Shown: positions 43,807-53,278 of the stretch, piece after piece
Layout: every line of letters starts with the position of its first letter
Numbering within the stretch: the stretch's first letter is position 1
Origin: Lihuaxuella thermophila
GTDB taxonomy: Bacteria; Bacillota; Bacilli; Thermoactinomycetales; Thermoactinomycetaceae
NCBI RefSeq assembly: GCF_900110165.1
Contig: NZ_FOCQ01000010.1
Location: 78,073-142,072 of the forward strand
Direction of reading: 5' to 3'
DNA length: 64,000 nucleotides
Notes under the pieces: model-generated
The model's database searches: none
Seen by the model: only the letters and a program-made list of their open reading frames with translations
What the model was told of the DNA's origin: nothing
Program-made: the position numbers and the translations under genes

Positions 43807-45555
43807 ATGAAATGGATCCATGAAGCCAAGCGGCTTGAACTGCACGCTGATCGCTACCGGCTCATCTTTGCGCAGGATCGGCCGTTTGTCCATCTGGAAG
43901 ATGAAAGCGGGAACAGGCTGGCCGAACTCTTTGTGCTTTCCGGCATCCATCCGCTCCAGGGCCGTGATGATACGACAACGGCGGGAAACTGGAGCGTTTG
44001 CCGGTCCGGTCAGGAAGTGGTGTTTACGCTTCAGGCGGAAAGTTCAGTCTGGAAGGCGAAAACCTATCGCTTTCGATGCAGGCCGAACCGTTTTTCATAT
44101 GAAATGGAAGTGGAAGGAACCGGAAGGCTGGCGGAAGTGAATTATTTTGGGGGATACTGTTCGGCCAATCCGCGCTGGGGGTCCGGATTTTTCTGGTCGG
44201 GAACCTCCTTCAAGCAAGGGTTTAATCCCGAACCGAATATGCAGGAAGAGAATTACTTTTCACCGGACAGCGGTTCCGTGATCGACCTGACCGGAGTTCC
44301 CCTTCCGGGAAAAGGGGATTGGTTCTTCACCCCGCCGCCTTTTTGTTTCGCCTTTGAAACAGAAAAAGGTTGGATCAGCATGGGAGTGGAGGCCGAGCCG
44401 GGGTCCAACACCTATACGGAATATATGTATCACGCGCAACAATTCGGCTTCTATCTTTCTCTCTCTTACGAAGGTTATACGACCGTCCGCGGCTCTTACC
44501 GCTTACCGGCGATCGGTTTTGATTTTGCAGACAGCGAATATGATGTATTGAAGGCACATGTTGATTCACTGGCCCAAGCGGGGTACGTCACGTTCAACCC
44601 GGAGAAAGAAATACCGTCCTGGTGGGTTGAGCCGATTTTTTGCGGGTGGGGTTCGCAGTGTTATGCGGCTTCATTGGAACGGGGACATGCTCCGGACTAC
44701 TGCCGGCAGCAACTGTATGAACAGTTTATGAAGACCCTCGATCAAAAGGGGCTCAACCCGGGCATCATCGTCCTTGACGACAAATGGCAGGCAGCCTATG
44801 GCGACAACAAGGTGGACCCGGAGAAATGGCCCGATTTGCGGGGATTTATCGATCAACAGCATCAGGCGGGAAAAAAAGTTCTTCTCTGGTTGAAGGCCTG
44901 GGATGCTGAAGGTGTGCCGGCAGCGGAATGCATGACCAACGCCTCGGGAATGGCGATGATCGTTGACCCGACCAACCCGGTCTTTGAACAGCGGCTCCGA
45001 CAGTCTGTCCGTCACATGTTGTCCGCTGACGGATATGATGCCGATGGTTTCAAAATAGACTTTTCAGCGCGGATCGCCAGCGGACCGGGGGTGAAAAAAG
45101 CGGGAGAGGCATGGGGATTGGAGCTGATGCGCCTCTATCTCGGCATCATCTACGATGAAGCGAAAAAAGTGAAGCCGGACGCATTGGTGATGACTCATAC
45201 ACCCCACCCCTATCTCAACGATGTGGTCGATATGATCCGGCTCAATGATATCAATACGGGTAAAGACGTGATCAAGGCGATGACCCACCGGGCCAAAGTA
45301 GCGTCGATTGCCTGTCCGGATGCGGTGATTGATACAGATAACTGGCCGATGACGGACAGTGCTGCCTGGCGCGATTATGTTGCCTTGCAGCCCCAGCTGG
45401 GCGTTCCGTCCCTGTACTATGTGAGCCATATCGATTCCACTCAGGAAGAGTTGACAGAAGATGATTATGCGCTGATTCGCCAAACCTGGGAGCAAGCCCG
45501 CAGGCAAAAGCCAGCCGGGAAACGCTCCGCAAAGGATGTGCAGAAAGATGGCTAA
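43807..45555 (+). CDS. GH31-like alpha-glycosidase
   Basis: A 582-residue protein without signal peptide. Residues 1-240 are a beta-sandwich-like part (NWSVCRSGQEVVFTLQAE, EVNYFGGYCS). Residues 260-550 form a TIM barrel with LNPGIIVLDDKWQAAYG near 318, HQAGKKVLLWLKAWDAEG, and DADGFKIDFSAR near 412-424, where the Asp of KIDF fits the GH31 nucleophile (YicI has FKTDF). A DTDNWPMTDSAAW segment near 512 may carry the acid/base. It probably hydrolyses an alpha-glycoside brought in by the ABC importer in the cytoplasm. GH36-type activity is an alternative. Confidence 0.75.
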   Translation: MKWIHEAKRLELHADRYRLIFAQDRPFVHLEDESGNRLAELFVLSGIHPLQGRDDTTTAGNWSVCRSGQEVVFTLQAESSVWKAKTYRFRCRPNRFSYEMEVEGTGRLAEVNYFGGYCSANPRWGSGFFWSGTSFKQGFNPEPNMQEENYFSPDSGSVIDLTGVPLPGKGDWFFTPPPFCFAFETEKGWISMGVEAEPGSNTYTEYMYHAQQFGFYLSLSYEGYTTVRGSYRLPAIGFDFADSEYDVLKAHVDSLAQAGYVTFNPEKEIPSWWVEPIFCGWGSQCYAASLERGHAPDYCRQQLYEQFMKTLDQKGLNPGIIVLDDKWQAAYGDNKVDPEKWPDLRGFIDQQHQAGKKVLLWLKAWDAEGVPAAECMTNASGMAMIVDPTNPVFEQRLRQSVRHMLSADGYDADGFKIDFSARIASGPGVKKAGEAWGLELMRLYLGIIYDEAKKVKPDALVMTHTPHPYLNDVVDMIRLNDINTGKDVIKAMTHRAKVASIACPDAVIDTDNWPMTDSAAWRDYVALQPQLGVPSLYYVSHIDSTQEELTEDDYALIRQTWEQARRQKPAGKRSAKDVQKDG

Positions 45556-46219
45556 AACCCTGGCGATCATTCATACCACTCCGGTGACCGTCACATCATT
45601 AAAAGAGTTGGCCGCTCGTTATCTGCCCGATTATAAACTGATCCATTTTATTGATGAATCGATCCTGCCGCAGCTTCGTGAGAACGGGGGAAAAATCGAA
45701 GAAGTGGAAGAACGGCTGGTTCAGTATGCCGCTTTTGCGGAACAGTCGGGGGCAGATGTGATTCTCAACGCCTGTTCCTCTGTGGGAGAAGTGGCGGAAA
45801 AAATGAAAGAACGGGTTCAGGTCCCCGTTGTCCGCATTGATGAGGCGATGGCGGAAGAGGCCATCCGGCGCGGGAAGAGGATCGCGGTTGTAGCGACCCT
45901 TTCCACTACTTTGGTTCCAACCCGAAAGTTATTGGAGACGAAAGCGGCAGAACACAGGAAGCAGATTCACCTGCACCCGGTACTGGTAGAGGAAGCATTC
46001 CGCCGCTTACAGGCAGGGGATGCCGATGGTCATGATCAACTGCTGGTCGAAAAGCTGTCCGAGTTAAGCAAAGAGATGGATGTAGTGGTGCTTGCCCAGG
46101 CATCCATGGCGAGAGCCGCGGCTCAACTCCCTGCACCGGAACAAGAGAAATGTTTGACCAGCCCCGAACTCGGTATGAAACTTGTTGCTGATGTGATGCA
46201 GGGAAGCGCAGGGCAATGA
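45548..46219 (+). CDS. Asp/Glu/hydantoin racemase superfamily protein
   Basis: A 223-residue protein with the two-lobe Asp/Glu racemase fold. The first catalytic-type cysteine is present in DVILNACSSVGEV near 75, but the second lobe has VVLAQASMA where a racemase would have GC. So it is probably not a classic two-cysteine racemase; an isomerase, decarboxylase or lyase role is possible. Start ATG 45548, which overlaps the end of the glycosidase gene by eight bases. It lies between that gene and an FGGY kinase gene, suggesting it acts on a sugar-derived acid or keto compound. Confidence 0.75.
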   Translation: MAKTLAIIHTTPVTVTSLKELAARYLPDYKLIHFIDESILPQLRENGGKIEEVEERLVQYAAFAEQSGADVILNACSSVGEVAEKMKERVQVPVVRIDEAMAEEAIRRGKRIAVVATLSTTLVPTRKLLETKAAEHRKQIHLHPVLVEEAFRRLQAGDADGHDQLLVEKLSELSKEMDVVVLAQASMARAAAQLPAPEQEKCLTSPELGMKLVADVMQGSAGQ

Positions 46220-47691
46220 ATCTCCTGGCGATCGATATCGGCACCACCCATGCGAAGGCAGGATGGTTCGGGGCAGACGGACGGACGGGAAAAACAGCGG
46301 TCCGTAAAACAACCGCTCATGTAAATCAAAAGGGTGAAACTTATTTTGATCCGGAAGAGTTGTGGGGTTCGGTTGCCTCGGCGATCAGGGAAGTTCTGGC
46401 GAATGGAGAAACGGTTGCGGCTGTGGGCATCGCCAGTATGGCGGAAACGGGGTTGCTCATCGACCGGCGGACAGGGAAACCGAGATCTTTCATGATCCCG
46501 TGGTTTGACCGCCGGAGCTTGCCGCAAGCGGAGCAGATCGCCCGGGAGGATCCGGCCCTGTCCCGTTTTTCCAAGACAGGGTTGCACCCCAGCTTTAAAT
46601 ACGGACTGACCAAGATTTTATGGCTGAAAGAGCAGGACCCGCAGATCACCTTCGGCGCGGTCTGGTTGTCTGCGGCAGATTACATTGCTTACCGGCTGAC
46701 GGGAGTGCTGGCAACCGATTATACGCTGGCCGCGCGAACCTATGCATTCCGCATCGATGAAAAAAGCTGGGACGAATCGTGGATCCGCCATTTCGGACTG
46801 AAAACCGACTTATTTCCCGAAGCGGTGGCAAGCGGGCAGAAGATCGGCGAAACGAGGGAGTGTGGACAGCTGGGTCTCGCTGACGGCATCCCCGTGGCGA
46901 TTGCCGGCCATGATCATGTCTGTGCCGCACTCGCTGTCGGCGCTGTCCGCCCGCAGGTCGTGTTTGATTCCATCGGCACGGCAGAGACGCTAATGGGGAT
47001 CATGCCGGAACAGGCCTTGGGAGCCAGAGAATATAAGTCAGGACTCAGTTACGGAATTCATGTGCTTCCAGGCTATGGTTTTTGGATGGGGGGATGTTCC
47101 GCTTCCGGGGGCTCTGTTGAATGGATGAGGGCACAGCTTGGAGAAGAGCCTCTCTCCTATGAGCAGGTGATCGATCTGTTGGGTCAAGCAACTCCGGGGC
47201 CAACGGGTATATTCTACTATCCGTATTTAGCCGGTTCGGGAGCGCCTCATCCAAATCCGGGAGCGCTGGGAGCCTTGCTTGGCTTGCGTGCCCATCACAC
47301 CCGCTCCGACTTGCTCAAGGCGATTCTGGAAGGGACCGCTTATGAGATGGAGTCGATTCGGCGGACAGCAGAACGGGTGACAGGTACCTCCATTCGCGAG
47401 CTGATTGCTGTGGGCGGAGGCACTAAAAACCGGCACTGGATGCAGATTAAAGCCGATATATCCGGATGCGAGCTGTACCTCCCGCAATTGGCTGAAGCGA
47501 CGCTGCTCGGTGCTGCCATGACGGCGGGAATCGGTTGCGGGATCTATCGCGGAGTGGAGGAAGCCTCTATTCTGAGCCGTTCACAACAGACAGAGAAATT
47601 ATCGCCAAATCCGGATCATCACGCCGCCTACCGCCGGCTCTTTGAGCAAGGATATGTGCTGGCGGGGGAGTGGGTCAGGCGAATGGAATGA
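46216..47691 (+). CDS. FGGY-family carbohydrate kinase
   Basis: A 491-residue ASKHA kinase that phosphorylates a sugar, polyol or sugar acid with ATP. It shows MNLLAIDIGTTHAKAGW (phosphate 1), MIPWFDRRS near 93, VAIAGHDHVCAALAVGAV near 229, IGTAETL, and the adenosine region ELIAVGGGTKNRHWMQIKADISG near 395. Family members include xylulokinase, gluconokinase and L-fuculokinase; which substrate applies is unclear. The ATG overlaps the stop of the racemase-like gene by four bases (ATGA). Confidence 0.9.
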   Translation: MNLLAIDIGTTHAKAGWFGADGRTGKTAVRKTTAHVNQKGETYFDPEELWGSVASAIREVLANGETVAAVGIASMAETGLLIDRRTGKPRSFMIPWFDRRSLPQAEQIAREDPALSRFSKTGLHPSFKYGLTKILWLKEQDPQITFGAVWLSAADYIAYRLTGVLATDYTLAARTYAFRIDEKSWDESWIRHFGLKTDLFPEAVASGQKIGETRECGQLGLADGIPVAIAGHDHVCAALAVGAVRPQVVFDSIGTAETLMGIMPEQALGAREYKSGLSYGIHVLPGYGFWMGGCSASGGSVEWMRAQLGEEPLSYEQVIDLLGQATPGPTGIFYYPYLAGSGAPHPNPGALGALLGLRAHHTRSDLLKAILEGTAYEMESIRRTAERVTGTSIRELIAVGGGTKNRHWMQIKADISGCELYLPQLAEATLLGAAMTAGIGCGIYRGVEEASILSRSQQTEKLSPNPDHHAAYRRLFEQGYVLAGEWVRRME

Positions 47692-48103
47692 ACGGCGACG
47701 AGGAAATGAATATATCGTAATACCGGGAAACATCATCACTCCGAAACCCAGTTACCGCCATCGCGCGTTGGTTCCCGTTTTCCCCTTTTGCGCGCCGGAC
47801 AGATGAATATATCCCCACCACTCGCCCGGAGTTCACAAAAAGAGATGTCCGCCTGCCAGTAGCGGTCGTTCCGATCATCATGAGCCGGAAAGATTTCAAC
47901 CATTATTAAACACTGTTTAAAATGATTGTTTTTACAGCAGGAAAAAGGCGGCGACCAGGAAGTGATCGGCATCACCGGGCGGCTGCGGCAGTCCGTTACG
48001 GGTCGATGGCGACGGTTCTTTGCCGCATTTCATTGATCCATGGAGAAAACGGTTGGGGGCCAAGCAGGGTGGTGCCCCGGTCAAACAGAAGGGCAGAGAG
48101 CGG
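47692..48103. other. Gene-poor gap with a 15-base palindrome
   Basis: No ribosome-site-supported gene. A palindrome TTAAACA-C-TGTTTAA lies at about 47906-47920 and shares TTAAACACT with the left arm region of the palindrome at 40493, so it may be a second regulatory site for this cluster. I could not find a clear promoter. A short plus-strand frame near 47945-48035 (GDQEVIGITGRLRQ) might be a remnant. Confidence 0.4.
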
Positions 48104-49903
48104 ATGAGACAGTTATCAGAACATCTCTTTCAATTTGATGATACCTGCCATGTGTATGTGATCAAACACGGGAGGGAGGCGATTTGCGTCGATTTCGGAT
48201 CGGGCGCGGTGCTTGAAGCCCTTCCCCACATCGGGGTGGAACGCATCACTGACATCTTGATGACCCATCATCACCGTGATCAGGGACAAGGATTGGGACG
48301 TGCCGCACAGCAGGGGATTCGCATCTGGGTTCCCCATGCGGAGCAGGACCTGTTTGCCCGTGTCGACGACCACTGGCAGGCGCGTGAGCTTTTCAACAAC
48401 TACAACATGAGGCAGGACCGGTTTTCCCTGCTGGAATCGGTGCCGATCGCAGGGACGTTGAGAGATTATGCGGTTCACCGGTTTGGCCCCGTCGACATCC
48501 GGGTCTTGCCGACTCCGGGGCACACGGTAGGTTCGGTCAGTTTTCTCACCACGGTGGACGGCAGGAAAATCGCGTTCACGGGGGACCTGATTTACGGGGA
48601 GGGGAAAATCTGGTCGCTGGCCGCCACCCAGTGGAGCTATAACGGAGCGGAAGGAATTCCTTACACGATTTTGTCTTTGCTTTCTGTCAAAGAGGAGTCG
48701 CCCGAATGGCTGCTGCCCTCACACGGAGAGCAGATGGTTAATCCGCCGCGGGCCATCGATCTGCTCGTGGATCGGTTGTGGGAGCTTCTCCGCCATCGCG
48801 GGCATAATCTTCGTCTCTTCCAATTCCGCGATCAACCGTATGAACCATTAACGCCCCATCTCCTCCGCAATCGGACCAGCGTGGCTTACTCCTATGTGCT
48901 TTTGTCCGACAGCGGAAAAGCGCTATTCATCGATTTCGGATATGACTTCATGGCCGGATTCGCCAGCGGAGCTGACCGCGCGGCTCGCAGGCCCTGGCTG
49001 GCAACACTGGACGCTTTGAAGAAGCGGTTTGGCGTGTCCAAAGTGGATGTCGCCATCCCGACTCATTATCATGATGACCATGTGGCCGGTTTGAATCTGC
49101 TCAGGGATGCGGAAGGGACACAGGTTTGGGTTCCCCGCAATTTCGCTGCTATTCTTCGCCGCCCGGAACGGTATGATTTGCCTTGTCTCTGGTACGATCC
49201 CATTTCCGTCGACCGGGAATTGCCGCTTCGCACACCGATCCGGTGGGAGGAGTATACGCTCACCCTGTATGAACAGCCGGGCCATACCACTCATGCGGTA
49301 GCCATTTCGTTTGAAGCGGACGGGAAAAAGATCCTCGCCATCGGGGACCAGCACGGGGGAGATCAATGCGAACAGTGGAACTATGTGTACAAGAACGGAT
49401 TCCAGAGCAGCGATTACGTGGAAAGTGCCAGACTGTATCAGCAACTTGCCCCGGATCTGATCCTGACGGGCCATTCCGAACCGTTTTGGGTGACCCCTGA
49501 CTTCTTCCGGAAAAATCTCGAAAAAGGAGAATGTTTGCATCAACTGCACGAGCAGCTTTTGCCGCTGAACGAGGTCAACTTTGGCACAGGCGGGCAAGGA
49601 GCATGGCTCGAACCTTATCAGATCGAAGCAAGGGCCGGGAAAACGTTTCAGTTGGAGGCGACCGTCACCAATCCGTTTGCGCATCGCTGTGAGGTAAGCG
49701 TATCGCTGGCGGTTCCGCATGGTTGGTCCGCTCAGCCGGAGACGGTGCAGATGACGCTCCAAGGGCATGGAACAGGGACCGCACGCTTTGAAGTAACCCC
49801 GGCTACCCAGCCCCGGCGCCGTGCCCGGATTGGTCTTGATGTGAACGCAGGCGGACGGAAATGGGGCCAGCTGGCAGAAGCGCTGGTAACGATTACATCA
49901 TAA
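48104..49903 (+). CDS. Tandem metallo-beta-lactamase-fold protein with a C-terminal beta domain
   Basis: About 599 residues with two MBL domains. Domain 1 (1-260): ILMTHHHRDQ at 52-60, where the usual DH is DQ, LPTPGHTVGS near 143 and FTGDLIYG. Domain 2 (280-500): IPTHYHDDHVAG near 320 with all ligands, LYEQPGHTTHAV and LAIGDQHGGDQ. The last 90 residues (FQLEATVTNPFAHRCEVSVSL) look like a NEW3/Ig-type sandwich. No signal peptide. MBL proteins hydrolyse esters, lactones, thioesters or phosphodiesters. ATG 48104 is my choice although its ribosome site is weak; the open frame runs back to a TTG at 48020. Encoded just before the GH38 gene. Confidence 0.75.
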   Translation: MRQLSEHLFQFDDTCHVYVIKHGREAICVDFGSGAVLEALPHIGVERITDILMTHHHRDQGQGLGRAAQQGIRIWVPHAEQDLFARVDDHWQARELFNNYNMRQDRFSLLESVPIAGTLRDYAVHRFGPVDIRVLPTPGHTVGSVSFLTTVDGRKIAFTGDLIYGEGKIWSLAATQWSYNGAEGIPYTILSLLSVKEESPEWLLPSHGEQMVNPPRAIDLLVDRLWELLRHRGHNLRLFQFRDQPYEPLTPHLLRNRTSVAYSYVLLSDSGKALFIDFGYDFMAGFASGADRAARRPWLATLDALKKRFGVSKVDVAIPTHYHDDHVAGLNLLRDAEGTQVWVPRNFAAILRRPERYDLPCLWYDPISVDRELPLRTPIRWEEYTLTLYEQPGHTTHAVAISFEADGKKILAIGDQHGGDQCEQWNYVYKNGFQSSDYVESARLYQQLAPDLILTGHSEPFWVTPDFFRKNLEKGECLHQLHEQLLPLNEVNFGTGGQGAWLEPYQIEARAGKTFQLEATVTNPFAHRCEVSVSLAVPHGWSAQPETVQMTLQGHGTGTARFEVTPATQPRRRARIGLDVNAGGRKWGQLAEALVTITS

Positions 49904-49924
49904 CCTCGGTTGGAGGCGAGCGAG

Positions 49925-52399
49925 ATGAAAGATAAAAAATTGCACATGATCGGCAACGCCCATTTGGACCCGGTTTGGCTGTGGCAATGGCAGGAAGGAT
50001 TTCAGGAGACGAAAGCCACATTCCGTTCCGCGCTCGACCGGATGAAAGAAGACGACGAGTTTTTATTCACTTCCAGTTCGGCGGCCAATTATGAGTGGAT
50101 TGAAAAGAACGAGCCGGAAATGTTTGAAGAGATCAAACAGCGCATAGCCGAAGGACGCTGGGAAATTGTGGGCGGCTGGTGGGTGGAGCCGGATTGCAAT
50201 CTTCCCGGCGGAGAATCGTTTGTGCGGCAGGGGCTGTATGGACAGCGCTATTTTAAAGAAAAGTTTGGCGTGACCGCCAAGGTGGGTTACAACGTGGACA
50301 GTTTTGGGCATCACGCCATGTTGCCGCAAATTTTAAAGAAAAGCGGAATGGATTTTTATATTTTCATGCGTCCCAATCCTCAGGAAAAAGGCTTGCCCGG
50401 CCGGCTGTTCTGGTGGGAGTCGGATGACGGTTCACGTGTACTCACCTTCCGTATTCCCTTTGAGTATTGCACCTGGGGCAAAGATATTGAAAAGCATGTA
50501 CGGCGAACCGCAGGTGAACTGCGACCCCCGTTTGATGAATTGATGTGTTTTTACGGGGTGGGCAACCACGGCGGAGGACCAACCAGAGAAAATCTGGCCA
50601 GCATTCGCCGCTTACATGCCGACCCCCGGTTCCCGACGCTGGTATTCAGCACACCCAACCGCTTCTTTGCTGAAATCAGCAAGCAAGATTTGCCGTTCCC
50701 GGTTGTTCACGATGACTTGCAGCATCATGCCAGCGGTTGTTATGCGGCTCATTCCGGCATCAAAAAGTGGAACCGGCAAGCGGAAAATCTGCTCCTGGCT
50801 GCCGAGAAATTTTCGATTCTGGCCAATTGGACCACGGGTCAGCCGTACCCGGAGGATTTCGACCGGGCCTGGAAAAATGTTCTCTTCAACCAGTTTCATG
50901 ATATTTTGGCCGGAACCAGTCTGGAAGAGGCGTATGAAGATGCGCGCAACATGTACGGGGAAGCGATGTCGATCGCCAGCCGCGGGTTGAACTATGCCAT
51001 CCAATCGCTCTCCTGGAGGATCGGGATTGAACAGGAAGAGGGAATGCTGCCGATCGTTGTTTTTAACCCCCATTCGTGGAACGCCAAGGTAAATGTGGAA
51101 CAAGAGGTAAACAAACTGAAGCCGGATGCGGTCCTGGTGGATGAAAAAGGCAATCAGGTTCCCGTGCAAACCGTACAGTCGCATGCCACGGCGGGCCGCA
51201 ACCGGATCTGCTTTATCGCCGATCTTCCGCCCATGGGTTACCGCGTCTACAAAATCCGCCTGCAAAAAGAGAAGGAATCGTTTCCAACCGTCCATGCGGA
51301 CAATCACTCCCTGGAAAATGATCGTTACCGCATCGAGATCGATCCGTCGACAGGGTTCTTGACCCGCTTGTTCGACAAAGAGAAAAAGCTGGACCTGTTG
51401 GCAGGACCGGCGGCCCGTCCGGTGGTGATCGAAGACAAAAGCGATACGTGGTCCCATAATGTGCTGCGTTTTGACAAAGAAGTGGGTTCCTTTAAAGCGA
51501 AAAAAGTGTACCTGGCGGAACACGGGCCGGTCAAGTCGGTGATCCGCGTCGTCAGCGAGTACGGCAAGTCGACCCTGATTCAAGATTTCACGATGTATCG
51601 CGAGTTGAACCAGATCGATGTCCATGTCACGGTGAACTGGCAGGAGCAGTTTAAAGTGTTAAAGCTGAAATTTCCGGTCAATCTCATTTTCCGCAAATCG
51701 ACTTACGAAATTCCGTATGGTCATATCGTCAGGGAAAATAACGGCGAAGAAGAACCGGGCCAAAGCTGGATCGATGTCTCCGGAACCCATCCGGAAACGG
51801 GAGAGTTGGTCGGTTTGAGCTTGCTCAATGACGGCAAGTACAGCTTTGACATCCACAACAAAGAAATGTCGCTCACGGTTCTGCGCAGTCCGATCTATGC
51901 ACACCATGATCCGGCTGTCCCGGATGAAGAGGGGTTCTATTCCTTTATCGATCAGGGAATCCAGCGTTTTACTTACTCCCTGCTTCCGCACTCCGGCAGC
52001 TGGGAAACGGCGGGCACGGTCAAACGGGCAGCGGAGCTGAATCAAAAGCCGGTCACGCTGATCGAGACCTATCACGAGGGCCCGCTTCCGCAAATCGATT
52101 CGTTTTTGACCGTGAATCAGGACAACGTGATCGTGACCGTGCTGAAAAAGGCGGAAGACAGCGATGCTCTCATCGTTCGCTGTGTGGAAACGAATCATTG
52201 GGCAAGCTCGGCGCGCATCGAACTGCCGAAATGGAACCGGGTGATCGAAGCCGATTTTAAACCGTGTGAAATCAAGACTTTTCTGGTCCCGAAAAATGCG
52301 GAACAACCCATTGTGGAAACCAACCTGTTGGAATGGACGGATGAAACAGATGGGGAAGGCATCGAAGAATACGGCAATCCGCGCCTGGTTAACCGGTGA
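49925..52399 (+). CDS. GH38 alpha-mannosidase
   Basis: An 824-residue cytoplasmic glycosidase of family GH38. Zinc-site and nucleophile motifs are clear: MIGNAHLDPVWLWQWQEG at 7-24, VGYNVDSFGHHAMLPQIL near 119 (nucleophile Asp in VDSFG), GVGNHGGGPTREN near 206 and NQFHDILAGTS near 325. The C-terminal half is the all-beta region usual in this family. GGAGG precedes the ATG. GH38 enzymes remove alpha-linked mannose, for example from N-glycans or mannosylated compounds. It suggests that the imported compound contains mannose. Confidence 0.94.
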   Translation: MKDKKLHMIGNAHLDPVWLWQWQEGFQETKATFRSALDRMKEDDEFLFTSSSAANYEWIEKNEPEMFEEIKQRIAEGRWEIVGGWWVEPDCNLPGGESFVRQGLYGQRYFKEKFGVTAKVGYNVDSFGHHAMLPQILKKSGMDFYIFMRPNPQEKGLPGRLFWWESDDGSRVLTFRIPFEYCTWGKDIEKHVRRTAGELRPPFDELMCFYGVGNHGGGPTRENLASIRRLHADPRFPTLVFSTPNRFFAEISKQDLPFPVVHDDLQHHASGCYAAHSGIKKWNRQAENLLLAAEKFSILANWTTGQPYPEDFDRAWKNVLFNQFHDILAGTSLEEAYEDARNMYGEAMSIASRGLNYAIQSLSWRIGIEQEEGMLPIVVFNPHSWNAKVNVEQEVNKLKPDAVLVDEKGNQVPVQTVQSHATAGRNRICFIADLPPMGYRVYKIRLQKEKESFPTVHADNHSLENDRYRIEIDPSTGFLTRLFDKEKKLDLLAGPAARPVVIEDKSDTWSHNVLRFDKEVGSFKAKKVYLAEHGPVKSVIRVVSEYGKSTLIQDFTMYRELNQIDVHVTVNWQEQFKVLKLKFPVNLIFRKSTYEIPYGHIVRENNGEEEPGQSWIDVSGTHPETGELVGLSLLNDGKYSFDIHNKEMSLTVLRSPIYAHHDPAVPDEEGFYSFIDQGIQRFTYSLLPHSGSWETAGTVKRAAELNQKPVTLIETYHEGPLPQIDSFLTVNQDNVIVTVLKKAEDSDALIVRCVETNHWASSARIELPKWNRVIEADFKPCEIKTFLVPKNAEQPIVETNLLEWTDETDGEGIEEYGNPRLVNR

Positions 52400-52624
52400 T
52401 GGCGGATGCGAAAGATCACAGGGAATGTGCTTAGCCCGCAAAGGATGGAGATTCGTTTGCAAACGCGATCCGCAGACGCAGATCCGGTTCCGTTTCCGGC
52501 CGGGTATCCGTCATAGGGGTGATTTGACCGGTTCATAAACGGTAAAGTCAGGGCTTCTCGGTAAGAAAGCGGCTTTTCGCCATGAGGTGTACAAACGGGA
52601 ATCAAGAGCAGAGGGTGGCTGGTG

Positions 52625-53278
52625 ATGAACGAAATACTGGAGAAATTGTTCTCCGACCACGAAGATTTGCGATTATGTGAAAAAGAGATTAAACAAGCAT
52701 ATCAACTGCTGGTCGATTGTTATCGCCAAAACGGAAAAGTGCTGATATGCGGAAACGGGGGAAGCGCTTCAGACAGCGAACACATGGTTGGCGAACTGAT
52801 GAAGGACTTTATGATCAGGCGCTCCCTCGCGCCTGAGATGAAAAAAAGGCTGGCCGACCAGTTTGGTGATGACGGAGTTTATCTGGCCGAACGCCTCCAA
52901 GGGGCACTGCCGGCCATTTCCCTGGTGAATCAGACCGCTCTGCAAACCGCGATCGCCAATGATATCGCAGCCGATCTTGTCTTTGCCCAGCAGGTGTGGG
53001 GGTACGGCCAACCACAGGATGTCCTGATCGGGATCAGCACATCCGGCCGGTCCAAAAATGTCATCCACGCTATGCAGGTAGCCCGGGCCAAAGGGTTAAA
53101 AACGATTGGCCTGACCGGGGGATCCGGCGGACGGATGCATGAATGCTGCGATGTAGTCATCTGTGTCCCCAAACATTCCGTGCCTGAGATACAGGAAAAG
53201 CATCTTCCGATCTATCATGCTCTTTGTACCATGCTGGAAAAGGAGTTTTTTGCCCGTGACAGTGCTAGCCGGATTTGA
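52625..53278 (+). CDS. SIS-domain phosphosugar isomerase (GmhA-like)
   Basis: A 217-residue protein with one SIS (sugar isomerase) domain: VLICGNGGSASDSEHMVGELMKDF near 41-64, VLIGISTSGRSKN near 138, and KTIGLTGGSGG. It resembles D-sedoheptulose-7-phosphate isomerase GmhA but has an insertion of about 40 residues (IRRSLAPEMKKRLADQFGDD region). In this setting a ketose/aldose-phosphate isomerase step is more likely than heptose synthesis. ATG 52625 with GAGGGTGG upstream. The 225-base gap before it (52400-52624) has no gene I can support. It overlaps the ROK kinase gene by 23 bases. Confidence 0.82.
   Translation: MNEILEKLFSDHEDLRLCEKEIKQAYQLLVDCYRQNGKVLICGNGGSASDSEHMVGELMKDFMIRRSLAPEMKKRLADQFGDDGVYLAERLQGALPAISLVNQTALQTAIANDIAADLVFAQQVWGYGQPQDVLIGISTSGRSKNVIHAMQVARAKGLKTIGLTGGSGGRMHECCDVVICVPKHSVPEIQEKHLPIYHALCTMLEKEFFARDSASRI

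Noticed and set aside
47675..47975. Two minus-strand frames in the gap after the FGGY kinase
   Set aside because: No ribosome sites, overlapping each other, and no protein-like composition.
52406..52516. A 36-codon plus-strand frame (MRKITGNVLSPQ...) between the mannosidase and the SIS gene
   Set aside because: No well-spaced ribosome site and no recognisable family; it may be chance.
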